From: Senegalimassilia anaerobia JC110
Lineage (GTDB): Bacteria > Actinomycetota > Coriobacteriia > Coriobacteriales > Eggerthellaceae
Direction of reading: 5' to 3'
NCBI RefSeq assembly: GCF_000236865.1
Contig: NZ_HE611015.1
Span: forward strand, 1 to 64,000
Length of the DNA: 64,000 bases
Position numbers and translations under genes: made by a program. Below the pieces are notes generated by a model. It was not told where the DNA came from. It ran no database searches and was given only the letters and a program-made list of their open reading frames with translations. Numbering within the stretch: the stretch's first letter is position 1; each line of letters opens with the position of its first letter. Positions 49,541-59,194 of the stretch are shown here, piece by piece.

Positions 49541-52066
49541 ATGCTGTCCTTTTTAGCTCAATCGGCGTGCCGCGGAAACCGGCCGTCCAGGTTCTCTTCT
49601 TTGCGCGCGTATCCGCGCCCGGCGCTGGTGGCCAAGCTGCTACGCGAGCGCAACGTCGCGCGGTTCATGGTGGCCCCGTCAGGTTTCGGGAAAAGCACCC
49701 TAGCGCTTGAATACGCTGAAACGGTGTTCGCGTTCGACCACGTGTTCTGGATCGATTGCGCCAGCCCGTGCTTTTTACGCGATCTAGACGCGCGCGGCAT
49801 CGTCGATGGTCTCGTTGAAGTTGACGACCAGTCCTTTCTCGCCGTGTTCGAGGATGTCCCGCCGCTTGATTCCCTGCGAGCCGAGTTGTTCGGCGCCGTT
49901 CTCGATGATCTGCTCGACCGAGGTTGCGAGGTGCTCATCACCTGCACGCCGGCCGCCGATGTGTTCGCCGACCAGATCGATCGCATGCTCGTAGGCGCGG
50001 GCGACCTGCTGCTCAGCGACGAGGAGGTGGATTTCGCGCGCCTGCCTTCCGACATCGCCGAGACCCCGGCGCACGATGTCGCGCGTTGCAGCCGCGTGGC
50101 GGCGCTTGCCTGGGGAGAGTCCGTATCGCCTGCGTTTTTGGAGCTTGCTGCGTCCGAGGAGCTGCCCGCTGATGTGATGGCGGCCCTGTTCGCCTTGCTG
50201 TGCCTGGGGTCGGGAAGCCTTTCCGACGCCCGGCGCATCGTTCGCATCGACGATGAGGTGGCGGAGCTTCTGGAGCGAAGCTACGTCTATGTAGGCGTCG
50301 ATCGCGTGCGCGGCACGTTTTGCGCGGCCCCGTTCGGCGTGCCCCAGATCGCTCAGGCGTTCTCGGACAGGCTGGCGAATCTCGGTGCGAGCGCGCATGA
50401 GGATGCGGGCGCGTTCGTGTTGCGATTGGCAGAGGCCCTCATGGATGCTGGGCGCTGTGCCCGGGCTTGCGAGGTCATGCGCTGTTTGGCATCCGCTCAC
50501 GTGCGCTGCACCTGGCTTGCTTCGCAAAGTCGCCGGCTGCGCGATGCGGCGTGCCTTTTGAACGCGCGCACGTTATATGCAAGCCTGGATTCCCGTCAGC
50601 TTGACGCCCAGCAGCATCTTGAGGAGGCGGTGCGCTGCGCTCTGTTGGGCGAGAACGTGGCGGGCTGCCTTGCGGCGCGTCGCGCCCTTGCCTGCGGCGC
50701 CGACCCTGCGCAGCAGGCGGTGGCGCAGCTCGTGCAACTGTCCGGTTCGGCGGGGGAAGCAGCTGCCGCGTGCGCGTCGGCCATACGCGAGCTGGGCGAT
50801 GGGCCGTTTCCTCAGCTGAACGCCATGGCCTGCGTGGTCGATCCGGCGTTTAACGAGGATATCCTTCCCGCGCAGGCGTGGCTTCTGGCATTCGAAGGGG
50901 CGGAACTCGCGGAAGGCGCGCTGCTGTGCGCCGCGAAGCTGCTCGACGATGCGGGCGGCTCCGAGGGGTTGCTGGCGGTTCAGCTGGCCGAGCGCGTGGC
51001 CGCCGCGGTCGCCCGCAACGTTTCCCGGGCGTTTGCCGCAACCGGGTCGCTCACGCTTGCCCAGGCCCTTGCGGCTTGTTCGTTCTCGCGCGTGTTGGAG
51101 CGCGGATGCTTGGATATGCCGGGCTTGGACCCTCGCTGCGCAATGTCGGCGAACAAGCTTGAGAGGGCCCTTTCCATGCAGCGCATGGAGTGCGAGCGCG
51201 CCCGTGCCCGCAAGCTGCGCTCCCGCGCGTCGTTCGAGAATACGCATCCCGATGCGTTTCGCAAAGTGGCGTGGGGGACGGCGATGCCCGCGACGCCGGC
51301 GCCGCCGCGCCTTACCGTGAACCTGTTCGGCCGCTTGGAGGTGAAGGTGGGAGATGCTGCGGTCGAATCGGGGCACCTTTCGCGGCAGAAGGTCCGCTCT
51401 CTGCTTGCCCTGCTCGTGCTCAACCGCGGGCGCGACGTGTCGCGCGATCGCCTGGCTGCGCAGCTCTGGCCCGAGTCGAGCGCATCGTGCCGGCGAAAGA
51501 ACTTTTACGCCACCTGGTCGCAGCTGCGTTCGGCGCTATCCACGCCCGAGGGCGATTGCCCTTACCTTGTCAGGCATCAAAACGGCGTGTGCATCGAGGC
51601 GCGCCTGCTGGCAAGCGACGTTCTCGAGCTTGAGGAGGTATGCCGGGCGTTGCTGTTCAACCGTCCGGGGCGCGGCGGCTGGGGGCATCTGTTCGCGCGG
51701 GTCGAGGACTCGTTCGCCGACGAGCTTCTGCCGGGCGATGATGGCTGCGATGTCATCGACGGGCTTCGCGAGGATTGCAAAAACCGCCTGGTGGATGCCT
51801 TGGTGGCGGCATCGGGGAAGCTGCTTGACTCGGGCGACCCCCGGGAGGGCCTGTGGTTCGCCCGTGCGGCGCTTTCCCGCGACGACTCGCGCGAGGACGT
51901 GTATGTGGCGCTCATGCGCGCCCAGATAGCCTCGCTGCAGCGCACCGCCGCGCTGCAAACCTACTTCGCCTGCCGGCGGTATCTGGCCGACGATCTGGGG
52001 ATCGACCCTTCTGCCGAGACGATGCGGCTGTACCGTTCCATCATCGAGGTCGAGGAGCGCGTGTAG
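49541..52066 (+). CDS. Large ATPase-SARP/BTAD transcriptional regulator
   Basis: An 841-residue regulator. The N-terminal P-loop APSGFGKSTLALE (about 45-57), a Walker B-like stretch (CEVLITCTP) and an Ala-rich helical middle suggest a STAND-type/MalT-like NTPase sensor. Residues about 590-680 form an OmpR-type winged helix (RLTVNLFGRLEVKVGD, RSLLALLVLNRGRDVSRDRLAAQLWP). About 690-841 is a bacterial transcriptional activation domain (BTAD). The reversed order (ATPase first, DNA-binding last) differs from classical SARP. Long regulators of this kind are common in Coriobacteriia; the ligand is unknown. The upstream 200 bp are AT-rich, unlike neighbours. ATG follows an AGGGGG site. Confidence 0.78.
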   Translation: MLSFLAQSACRGNRPSRFSSLRAYPRPALVAKLLRERNVARFMVAPSGFGKSTLALEYAETVFAFDHVFWIDCASPCFLRDLDARGIVDGLVEVDDQSFLAVFEDVPPLDSLRAELFGAVLDDLLDRGCEVLITCTPAADVFADQIDRMLVGAGDLLLSDEEVDFARLPSDIAETPAHDVARCSRVAALAWGESVSPAFLELAASEELPADVMAALFALLCLGSGSLSDARRIVRIDDEVAELLERSYVYVGVDRVRGTFCAAPFGVPQIAQAFSDRLANLGASAHEDAGAFVLRLAEALMDAGRCARACEVMRCLASAHVRCTWLASQSRRLRDAACLLNARTLYASLDSRQLDAQQHLEEAVRCALLGENVAGCLAARRALACGADPAQQAVAQLVQLSGSAGEAAAACASAIRELGDGPFPQLNAMACVVDPAFNEDILPAQAWLLAFEGAELAEGALLCAAKLLDDAGGSEGLLAVQLAERVAAAVARNVSRAFAATGSLTLAQALAACSFSRVLERGCLDMPGLDPRCAMSANKLERALSMQRMECERARARKLRSRASFENTHPDAFRKVAWGTAMPATPAPPRLTVNLFGRLEVKVGDAAVESGHLSRQKVRSLLALLVLNRGRDVSRDRLAAQLWPESSASCRRKNFYATWSQLRSALSTPEGDCPYLVRHQNGVCIEARLLASDVLELEEVCRALLFNRPGRGGWGHLFARVEDSFADELLPGDDGCDVIDGLREDCKNRLVDALVAASGKLLDSGDPREGLWFARAALSRDDSREDVYVALMRAQIASLQRTAALQTYFACRRYLADDLGIDPSAETMRLYRSIIEVEERV

Positions 52067-52075
52067 GGCGAAGGG

Positions 52076-52114
52076 GCGCTGCAAGGGTGTGCGAGGGCGG
52101 CGCCCTTGCAGCGC
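52076..52114. terminator. Hairpin after the BTAD regulator
   Basis: GCGCTGCAAGGG (52076-52087) pairs exactly with CCCTTGCAGCGC (52103-52114), 15-base loop, no T run. No other feature is seen in the roughly 270-bp gap before secA. Confidence 0.5.
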
Positions 52115-52335
52115 TTGATGCGGGCGGTCCCGTTTCGGCGCGCGTTCGGGTGACGCGCGCAGGTGGAGCAAGAGCCCTACGAAGGCAAACCCCCGCGAAA
52201 AGCTGCGCGGCGCTGCGAAGAAGCTGTGCAAGTCGGCTAAAGGAACCTAGCTGAATCGAGGATATGCTACAGTTTCACTGATTGAACTAACCCGCGCCGG
52301 CATACAGGGCCGGCGCTGAAAGGAATGGCGCTCAT

Positions 52336-55146
52336 ATGGCAGGTTTCCTCTCCAAGCTGCTCACGTTCGGCGAAGGCAAGCAGCTGAAGAACTACCAGGC
52401 CCTGGCCGACAAGATCGGCGGCCTCGAGCCCGAGATGCAGGCGAAATCCGACGAGCAGCTGCGCGCGTTCACCGACGAGCTGCGCGGCCGCGTGCAGGCC
52501 GGTGCTTCCACCGCCGACGTGCTGCCCGAGGCGTTCGCGGCGGTGCGCGAGGCGTCGGTGCGAACGTTGGGCATGCGTCACTTCGACGTCCAGCTCATCG
52601 GCGGCATGGCCCTCAACGACGGCCAGATCGCCGAGATGCGCACGGGCGAGGGCAAGACGCTCGTGTCCACGCTTGCCGGCTATCTCAACGCTCTCGGCGG
52701 GCAGAACGTGCACATCGTCACCGTCAACGATTACCTGGCGCGCCGCGACAGCCAGTGGATGGGGCAGGTGTATGAGTTTCTGGGCATGAGCGTGGGCCTT
52801 ATCCAGAACGGCATGCGCCCCGAGGCCAAGAAGCTGGCCTACCAGGCCGATGTCACCTACGGCACCAACTCCGAATTCGGCTTCGACTACCTGCGCGACA
52901 ACATGGTCACGCGCGCCGACGCCCGCGTGCAGCGCGGCCATCATTTCGCCATCGTCGACGAGGTCGACTCCATCCTCATCGACGAGGCCCGCACGCCGCT
53001 GATCATCTCCGGCGCTGGCACGCGCGCCGCCGATACGTACAATAAGTTCGCCCGCGTCATGCCCGCTTTGAAGCTCGACGAGGACTTCGAGATGGATGAG
53101 GCCAAAAAGACCATCAACGCCACAGAGTCGGGCCTCACCAAGATCGAGACCATGCTGGGCATCGACGATATCTATGCCGACCCGTCCGGCCAGCTACCCA
53201 ATCACCTGCAGCAGGCGCTCAAGGCGCAGTTCCTGTTCCATCGCGACGTCGATTACGTGGTCGTCAACGGCGAGGTGAAGATCGTCGACGAGTTCACGGG
53301 CCGTATCATGGAGGGCCGCCGCTACTCCGAGGGCCTGCATCAGGCGCTCGAGGCCAAAGAGCACGTTCAGGTGCGCGAGGAGAACCAGACGCTTGCCACC
53401 ATCACGCTGCAGAACTACTTCCGCCTCTATGACAAGCTCTCGGGCATGACGGGCACGGCTATGACCGAGGACGCCGAGTTCCGCCAGATCTACAAGCTGC
53501 CGGTCGTGGCTATCCCGCCGAACAAGCAGGTAAAACGTATCGACGAGGACGATCTGATCTATCGCACCGTCGATGCGAAGTTCCATGCTGTGGCCGATGA
53601 CGTGGCCGTTCGCCATCAGGCCGGCCAGCCTTGCCTTATCGGCACGGTGTCCATCGAAAGCTCCGAGAAGCTCTCGCGCCTGCTCGACAAGCGCGGCATC
53701 AAGCATGAGACGCTCAATGCGAAAAACCATGAGCGCGAGGCCCATATCATCGCCCAGGCCGGCCGTGTCGGCGCCGTCACCATCGCCACGAACATGGCGG
53801 GCCGCGGTACCGACATCCTGCTCGGCGGCAACCCCGACGTGCTCGCCGACGACGTGCTGCTCGAGCGCGGCCTCGATCCCGATCTCGAGCCCGGCATGCA
53901 GCCCGCCGATGAAGGCGGCCTGCCGGCGCCCACGGAGGGCCAGCGCAAGGAGGCGCTCGATATTGCGCGCGCAACGTGCAAAGCCGAGCAGAAGCGCGTC
54001 TTGGAGGCGGGCGGCTTGTGCGTCATCGGCACCGAACGCCACGAAAGCCGACGCATCGACAACCAGCTGCGCGGCCGTGCCGGCCGTCAGGGCGATCCGG
54101 GCACCACGCAGTTCTACCTGTCGCTCGAAGATGACCTTATGCGTCTGTTCGGCGGTTCGCGTATGGACAAGATCGGCGCCATGATGGAGAAGACCAACAT
54201 GCCCGACGATATGCCCATCCAGGCATCCATGGTGTCAAAGGCCATCGAATCGGCTCAGCGCCAGGTTGAAAGCATGCACTTCGCAGCGCGTAAGAACGTC
54301 CTTGAATACGACGATGTCATGAACCTGCAGCGCAAGGCCATCTATGAGGAGCGCAACGCCATCCTGGACGGCAAGGACATGGAGGGCCGCATCCCCGAGA
54401 TCGTGGCCGATGCCGTCGAGGCCGTGGTGGAGGAGAACTGCCCCGAGAAGCTGCCGAGCGACGATTGGGATTGCAAGGCGGTCGATTTATGGGCGGCCTC
54501 TATGACGGGCCTCAACGACTTCCATGTGGCCGAGGTCGATCACGATGACGATCCGGCGCAGGTGTGCGAGGCGCTTGAGGCATATCTGGACGGCGTGGTG
54601 GCGCAGAAGACCGCCGAGCTTGGCGAGCCCATCATGCGCATGCTGGAATCGCAGGTCATGCTTCGCATCATCGATCGCAGGTGGATGGCGCATCTGCAGG
54701 ATATGGACTACCTGAAAACCGGTATCGGCCTGCGCGCCTTCGGCCAGCGCGACCCGTTGGTGGAGTACAAGAACGAGGCCTACCGTGCCTTCAGCAACCT
54801 GACGCACTCCATGTACGAGGAGTATCTGCGCACCCTGCTGCGTCTGCAGGTGGCGGCATCCGCCGCTCCGCAGATGCCCGCCGAGCCCAATCCGCTCGAG
54901 GGCCGCGTGAGCTACTCCAACCCCGAGCAGGCGCTCGGGCAGACGGGCGTTGGCCACGCCGTCGCTCAGCAGCAGGCTGCTCGGCGCGCCCAGCAGGCGG
55001 CGGGTTCGGCGCCCAAGCCCGCGCCGGCGAAACCCCAGACCTACGTCAAGGATAAAGACGATCCGTTCGCCAACGTGGGACGCAACGACCCTTGCCCGTG
55101 CGGGAGCGGCCTGAAGTTCAAGAAGTGCCACGGCAAGGATAGATAG
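52336..55146 (+). CDS. secA: Preprotein translocase ATPase SecA
   Basis: Drives protein export through SecYEG. The 936-residue protein has AEMRTGEGKTLVSTL (Walker A), ITVNDYLARRD, the DEVDSILIDEARTPLIISG (DEAD-type box) motif, the helical linker ATITLQNYFRLYDKLSGMTGTA, and the NBD2 pieces TNMAGRGTDI and RGRAGRQGDPG. The extreme C-terminus is the zinc SecB/ribosome-binding tail CPCGSGLKFKKCHGK. An Ala/Gln-rich linker precedes that tail. A normal-length single SecA. Confidence 0.98.
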   Translation: MAGFLSKLLTFGEGKQLKNYQALADKIGGLEPEMQAKSDEQLRAFTDELRGRVQAGASTADVLPEAFAAVREASVRTLGMRHFDVQLIGGMALNDGQIAEMRTGEGKTLVSTLAGYLNALGGQNVHIVTVNDYLARRDSQWMGQVYEFLGMSVGLIQNGMRPEAKKLAYQADVTYGTNSEFGFDYLRDNMVTRADARVQRGHHFAIVDEVDSILIDEARTPLIISGAGTRAADTYNKFARVMPALKLDEDFEMDEAKKTINATESGLTKIETMLGIDDIYADPSGQLPNHLQQALKAQFLFHRDVDYVVVNGEVKIVDEFTGRIMEGRRYSEGLHQALEAKEHVQVREENQTLATITLQNYFRLYDKLSGMTGTAMTEDAEFRQIYKLPVVAIPPNKQVKRIDEDDLIYRTVDAKFHAVADDVAVRHQAGQPCLIGTVSIESSEKLSRLLDKRGIKHETLNAKNHEREAHIIAQAGRVGAVTIATNMAGRGTDILLGGNPDVLADDVLLERGLDPDLEPGMQPADEGGLPAPTEGQRKEALDIARATCKAEQKRVLEAGGLCVIGTERHESRRIDNQLRGRAGRQGDPGTTQFYLSLEDDLMRLFGGSRMDKIGAMMEKTNMPDDMPIQASMVSKAIESAQRQVESMHFAARKNVLEYDDVMNLQRKAIYEERNAILDGKDMEGRIPEIVADAVEAVVEENCPEKLPSDDWDCKAVDLWAASMTGLNDFHVAEVDHDDDPAQVCEALEAYLDGVVAQKTAELGEPIMRMLESQVMLRIIDRRWMAHLQDMDYLKTGIGLRAFGQRDPLVEYKNEAYRAFSNLTHSMYEEYLRTLLRLQVAASAAPQMPAEPNPLEGRVSYSNPEQALGQTGVGHAVAQQQAARRAQQAAGSAPKPAPAKPQTYVKDKDDPFANVGRNDPCPCGSGLKFKKCHGKDR

Positions 55147-55239
55147 CCCGAAACGGCGTCTTCGAAGGCGCGAAGAAACTATGCACTCCAACGCCCTGCA
55201 CGCAAGCGCGGGGCGTTTTGCTGGTAGTATGGAATAACT

Positions 55240-56340
55240 ATGGCAGATAAAGAACTGAAAGATATCGAACAGGTTGCCCAGCGCGTCTCCGATGCGCACA
55301 GCTTCCTGCACATCGATGACAAAACCGCCCAGCTCACGGCGCTCGACGCGCAGATCGCGCAGGCGGGCTTCTGGGACGATGCGCAGCGCGCGCAAACCGT
55401 GTCGAAGCAGGCAAGCTCGCTTCGCGACACCATCGACGCGTACAACGCCGCCGTCTCGTTGCTCGACGACGCCCGTGCCGCGCACGAGCTGGCAGGGGAG
55501 GATCCCCTGTTCGCCGAAGAGGTGCAGCAGACCCTCGAGACGCTTGACGGCAAGCTCGACGCCCTTGAGGTGGAAAGCTGGTTCTCCGGGCGTTTCGACG
55601 ACGGCGACTGCATCCTCACCGTCAGCCCCGGTCAAGGCGGCCTGGAAGCCCAGGACTGGACCGAGATGCTGTACAACATGTACAGCCGCTATGCGGACTC
55701 GAAGGGCTGGAAGGTCAAGGTCCTCGACCTGGTCCCCGGTGCGGAGGCCGTCGGCCTGAACAAGGCCACCCTGCAGATCGAAGGTCGTTTGGCCTACGGC
55801 ATGCTGCGCAGCGAGAACGGCGTGCACCGCCTGGTGCGCATCAGCCCCACCGACGTCAAGCAGCGCCGTCACACCACCTTCGCCGCCGTCGAGGTGCTTC
55901 CCGTGCTCCCCGACGATATCGAGGTCAACCTCGATATGAACGACGTGCGCGTTGACGTGTACCGTTCCAGCGGACCGGGCGGCCAGTGCGTCAACACCAC
56001 CGACTCGGCCGTGCGCTTGACGCACATGCCCACGGGCATCGTGGTCACGTGCCAAAATGAGAAGTCACAGCTGCAGAACAAGGATGCCGCCATCCGCGTG
56101 CTGAAATCCAAGCTCTACGAGATTGAGCAACAGAAACGCCGCGACCAGATCGACGAGCTGCGGGGCGAGCGCATGGAGAACAGCTTCGGCAGCCAGATCC
56201 GCAACTATGTGCTGTTCCCGTATCAGCTGGTCAAGGATGTGCGAAGCGGCGTGGAAACGGGCAACGTGGACGCGGTGCTCGACGGCGACATCGAGCAGTT
56301 CGTGGTGGGCTACCACAAGTGGCGCGTGTCGCAGGAGTAG
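55240..56340 (+). CDS. prfB: Peptide chain release factor 2, with SPT in place of the SPF codon-recognition motif
   Basis: A 366-residue class-I release factor aligning with actinobacterial RF2 (WFSGRFDDGDCILTVSPGQGGLEAQDW, VYRSSGPGGQCVNTTDSAVRLTH). GGQ, which triggers peptide release, is at about 247-249. The decoding tripeptide, normally Ser-Pro-Phe in RF2, reads Ser-Pro-Thr here (about 202-204, GVHRLVRISPTDV). The frame is continuous from an early ATG with no programmed +1 shift site. Cys follows GGQ where His/Gly/Ser is common. UGA is used as a stop by several genes in the window, so it must still be read somehow. Confidence 0.95.
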   Translation: MADKELKDIEQVAQRVSDAHSFLHIDDKTAQLTALDAQIAQAGFWDDAQRAQTVSKQASSLRDTIDAYNAAVSLLDDARAAHELAGEDPLFAEEVQQTLETLDGKLDALEVESWFSGRFDDGDCILTVSPGQGGLEAQDWTEMLYNMYSRYADSKGWKVKVLDLVPGAEAVGLNKATLQIEGRLAYGMLRSENGVHRLVRISPTDVKQRRHTTFAAVEVLPVLPDDIEVNLDMNDVRVDVYRSSGPGGQCVNTTDSAVRLTHMPTGIVVTCQNEKSQLQNKDAAIRVLKSKLYEIEQQKRRDQIDELRGERMENSFGSQIRNYVLFPYQLVKDVRSGVETGNVDAVLDGDIEQFVVGYHKWRVSQE

Positions 56341-56498
56341 CTCTCAAGGTGCTTGCGGACGCATGAAGCGGCTTGGAGCACCGTCCTCTTGCCGGCGCAA
56401 CGCCGCCGATAGGGGAGCCATGGTATAGCGATAGCGGGATGCGGGAAACCGCGTTCCCTGTTGATAGTGAAAGCGTCAAAACGACGAAAGGACAAGCA

Positions 56499-57326
56499 AT
56501 GACCGAGCTTGAGCAGCGGGCATGCGATATGCGCATCGACATCGTGCGCATGATCGCCGAGGCGGGAAGCGGACATCCCGGCGGCTCGCTTTCGTGCACC
56601 GACATCCTCACCGCGCTGTATTTCGGCGGCGTGATGGACCATGATCCGGAGCAGCCGAAGTGGGAGGACCGTGACCGGTTCGTCCTGGCGAAGGGCCATG
56701 CGGCGCCCGCGCTGTACGCGGCGCTCGCGCATGCCGGCTACTTCCCGCGCGAGGAGCTCAAGACGCTGCGCAAGCTGGGTACGCGCCTGCAGGGCCATCC
56801 CGACTGCAACCTGTGCCCGGGCGTCGAGGTTTCCACCGGCTCTCTCGGCCAGGGCCTGTCCATCGCCGCCGGCATGGCCGCCGGCCTGAAGCTGGCGGGC
56901 AAGCCCCAGCGCGTATTCTGCCTGCTCGGCGACGGCGAGTGCGAGGAGGGCCAGGTTTGGGAGGCCGCCATGTGGGCCGCCCATGAGACCCTGGACAACC
57001 TCGTCGCCATCGTCGACCGCAACCATCTGCAGATCGACGGCGACACCGCCGACGTGTGCGACCCCGGCGACATGTGCGCCAAGTTCTCCGCGTTCGGCTG
57101 GGAGGCAAGCCAGGTTGACGGCCACGACATCGATGCGCTCATCAAAGCTCTCAACGCCGCCAAGCGCGCCGCCGACGGCCGCCCGCATGTTCTCGTGGCC
57201 AACACCATCAAGGGCCGCGGCGTGTCGTTCATGGAAAACCAGGCCGGTTGGCACGGCAAGGCGCCCAACGCCGAGCAGACCGAGCAGGCTGTGGCCGAGC
57301 TCGAGGCCGCACGTAAGGAGGCATAA
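56499..57326 (+). CDS. Transketolase, N-terminal subunit
   Basis: A 275-residue ThDP-binding half. GHPGGSLSCTDI at the start, LGRFVLAKGHAAPALYAAL-type segment, and GDGECEEGQVWEAA with downstream DRNHLQIDG bind the pyrophosphate through Mg. With the C-terminal half just downstream (3 bp gap) it makes a split transketolase of the pentose phosphate pathway, moving two-carbon units. I take ATG 56499 after GAAAGGAC; the longer frame upstream has no site. Confidence 0.93.
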   Translation: MTELEQRACDMRIDIVRMIAEAGSGHPGGSLSCTDILTALYFGGVMDHDPEQPKWEDRDRFVLAKGHAAPALYAALAHAGYFPREELKTLRKLGTRLQGHPDCNLCPGVEVSTGSLGQGLSIAAGMAAGLKLAGKPQRVFCLLGDGECEEGQVWEAAMWAAHETLDNLVAIVDRNHLQIDGDTADVCDPGDMCAKFSAFGWEASQVDGHDIDALIKALNAAKRAADGRPHVLVANTIKGRGVSFMENQAGWHGKAPNAEQTEQAVAELEAARKEA

Positions 57327-57329
57327 GCG

Positions 57330-58295
57330 ATGGTTACGCTTGCAAATGCAGAACAGTCCCAGGTCAAGCGCGCCACGCGCGCGGCTTACGGCGTCACGCT
57401 GGCGGAGCTCGCCGGCGAAGGCGTGCCCGTCGTCGCCGTCGATGCCGACCTGACCGGCTCCACCACCACGGCCAAGTTCGCGAAGGCCGGCTACGCCGAC
57501 CGTCTGTTCAACTGCGGCATCGCCGAGCAGAACATGATCGATGTGGCGGCAGGTCTCGCGACCACCGGCAACATCGCGTTCACCGGCAGCTTCGCCGTGT
57601 TCGGCACCGGTCGCGCCTATGACCAGATCCGCAACACCGTGTGCTATTCCGACCTGAACGTCAAGATCGCCCCTACGCACGCCGGCGTGTCCGTGGGTCC
57701 CGACGGCGGCAGCCACCAGATGCTCGAGGATATCTCGCTTATGGCAGGTCTTCCGCACATGCGCGTGCTCGTGCCGGCCGACTACGCCGCAGCAGTCGCC
57801 GCCATCCGCCTGGCCGCCGAAACGCCGGGCCCGGTCTATGTGCGCATGGGCCGCGCCAGCGTGCCGGCCGTGTACGCCGACGGCGTAGAGCTCGAGCTCG
57901 GGCGCGCCTACACGCTGCGCGAGGGATCCGATGTCACCATCGTGGCCTGCGGCGTAGAGGTTGAGCAGGCCCTGGCCGCCGCCGACGAGCTTGCCGCCGA
58001 GGGCGTGTCAGCCGAGGTCATCGATGCCTTCTCCGTCAAACCCCTCGATCGCGCCACCATCGTGGCGTCCGCTCGCAAGACCGGCCGCGTGGTCGTCGCC
58101 GAGGAGCACAGCATCCACGGCGGCCTGGGCACGGCAGTGTCGCGTGCGCTTGCCGAGGAATGCCCGGTGCCCATGCGCTTCGTGGGCATGGACGACCGTT
58201 TCGGCAAATCCGGCGAGTTCGAGGAGCTTATGGCGTACTTCGGCTTGGACTCCAAGGCGATTGTCAAAGCTGTGAAAAGCCTCACGCTCAAGTAG
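57330..58295 (+). CDS. Transketolase, C-terminal subunit
   Basis: A 321-residue pyrimidine-binding and C-terminal half. DADLTGSTTTAKF, NCGIAEQNMIDVAAGLA (catalytic Glu), the THAGVSVGPDGGSHQMLEDISLM loop and the transketolase_C region (VIDAFSVKPLD). It follows the N-terminal subunit directly, so both are made together. The exact sugar substrates cannot be separated from those of related two-subunit transketolases. Confidence 0.93.
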   Translation: MVTLANAEQSQVKRATRAAYGVTLAELAGEGVPVVAVDADLTGSTTTAKFAKAGYADRLFNCGIAEQNMIDVAAGLATTGNIAFTGSFAVFGTGRAYDQIRNTVCYSDLNVKIAPTHAGVSVGPDGGSHQMLEDISLMAGLPHMRVLVPADYAAAVAAIRLAAETPGPVYVRMGRASVPAVYADGVELELGRAYTLREGSDVTIVACGVEVEQALAAADELAAEGVSAEVIDAFSVKPLDRATIVASARKTGRVVVAEEHSIHGGLGTAVSRALAEECPVPMRFVGMDDRFGKSGEFEELMAYFGLDSKAIVKAVKSLTLK

Positions 58296-58302
58296 GGCAT
58301 CT

Positions 58303-58311
58303 GATAGAATC
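58303..58311 (+). promoter_or_regulatory. Extended -10 promoter of ftsE
   Basis: TGATAGAAT (58303-58311) is an extended -10 with weak -35, about 40 bp before the ftsE start. Confidence 0.5.
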
Positions 58312-58351
58312 GTCTTCGTCTCAGTACATCACTACATGAATGGAGCAAACT

Positions 58352-59194
58352 GTGACGAACGATATGAGCCATGCGGCTCCCGTGCGCCCGCAAAGGCGCG
58401 CAGGCGCCCATGCTGCGCCGCCGCGACAGGTGACATCGCAGCTGTCCGCGTCGCTTCCGACGCTTGAGATCGAAGATACCCCGCAGCAGTCGGGTACGCC
58501 CGTCATCACGTTCGACCATGTGACCAAGGTGTACCCGGCTCAGCCTAACAAGCCCGCCCTCAACGACGTCTCCCTGCAGATCTTCGCCGGCGAGTTCGTG
58601 TTTTTGGTCGGTCATTCCGGTTCCGGCAAAACCACCTTCATCCGCATGCTCATCCGCGAGGTCAAGCCCACGCAGGGCCATATCTACATCGCCGATGAGG
58701 ATCTTGCGAACATGCGCAACTGGCGTGTGCCGTATTTGCGCCGCAATATCGGCTGCGTCTTCCAGGACTTCAAGCTGCTTCCGAACAAAACGGTGTTCGA
58801 GAACGTGGCGTTCGCGCTCGAGGTAATCGGCAAGTCCCGTCATGTCATCAAAACGCAGGTCCCCGAGGTTCTGCGTCTGGTCGGTCTGCAAGATAAGCTC
58901 AATAAGCGCCCCGATCAGCTTTCCGGCGGCGAGCAGCAGCGCGTGTCCATCGCGCGCGCCATCGTGAACCGTCCTCCCATCCTTATCTGCGACGAGCCCA
59001 CGGGCAACCTTGACCCGCAAACCTCGCGCGGCATCATGGACCTGCTCGAGCGCATCAACCGCACCGGCACCACGGTGGTCGTGGCAACCCATGACCGCGA
59101 GATGGTGGACAACATGCGTCGCCGCGTTATCGCGCTCGACCGCGGCAACCTGACGCGCGACCAAGATCGAGGGGTGTACGGTTTCGATGTCTAG
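58352..59194 (+). CDS. ftsE: Cell-division ABC ATPase FtsE
   Basis: A 280-residue ABC ATPase with FtsX. Walker [40 protein letters not shown]. The N-terminal about 45 residues before [12 protein letters not shown] are an extra basic/Pro-rich extension. I start at GTG 58352 because GGAG lies 6 bases before it, rather than ATG 58340 without a site. Overlaps ftsX by 8 bases. Confidence 0.93.
   Translation: MTNDMSHAAPVRPQRRAGAHAAPPRQVTSQLSASLPTLEIEDTPQQSGTPVITFDHVTKVYPAQPNKPALNDVSLQIFAGEFVFLVGHSGSGKTTFIRMLIREVKPTQGHIYIADEDLANMRNWRVPYLRRNIGCVFQDFKLLPNKTVFENVAFALEVIGKSRHVIKTQVPEVLRLVGLQDKLNKRPDQLSGGEQQRVSIARAIVNRPPILICDEPTGNLDPQTSRGIMDLLERINRTGTTVVVATHDREMVDNMRRRVIALDRGNLTRDQDRGVYGFDV

Noticed and set aside
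55240-55340. A programmed +1 frameshift in prfB
   Set aside because: The reading frame is open from the start with no in-frame UGA and no Shine-Dalgarno-like stimulator.
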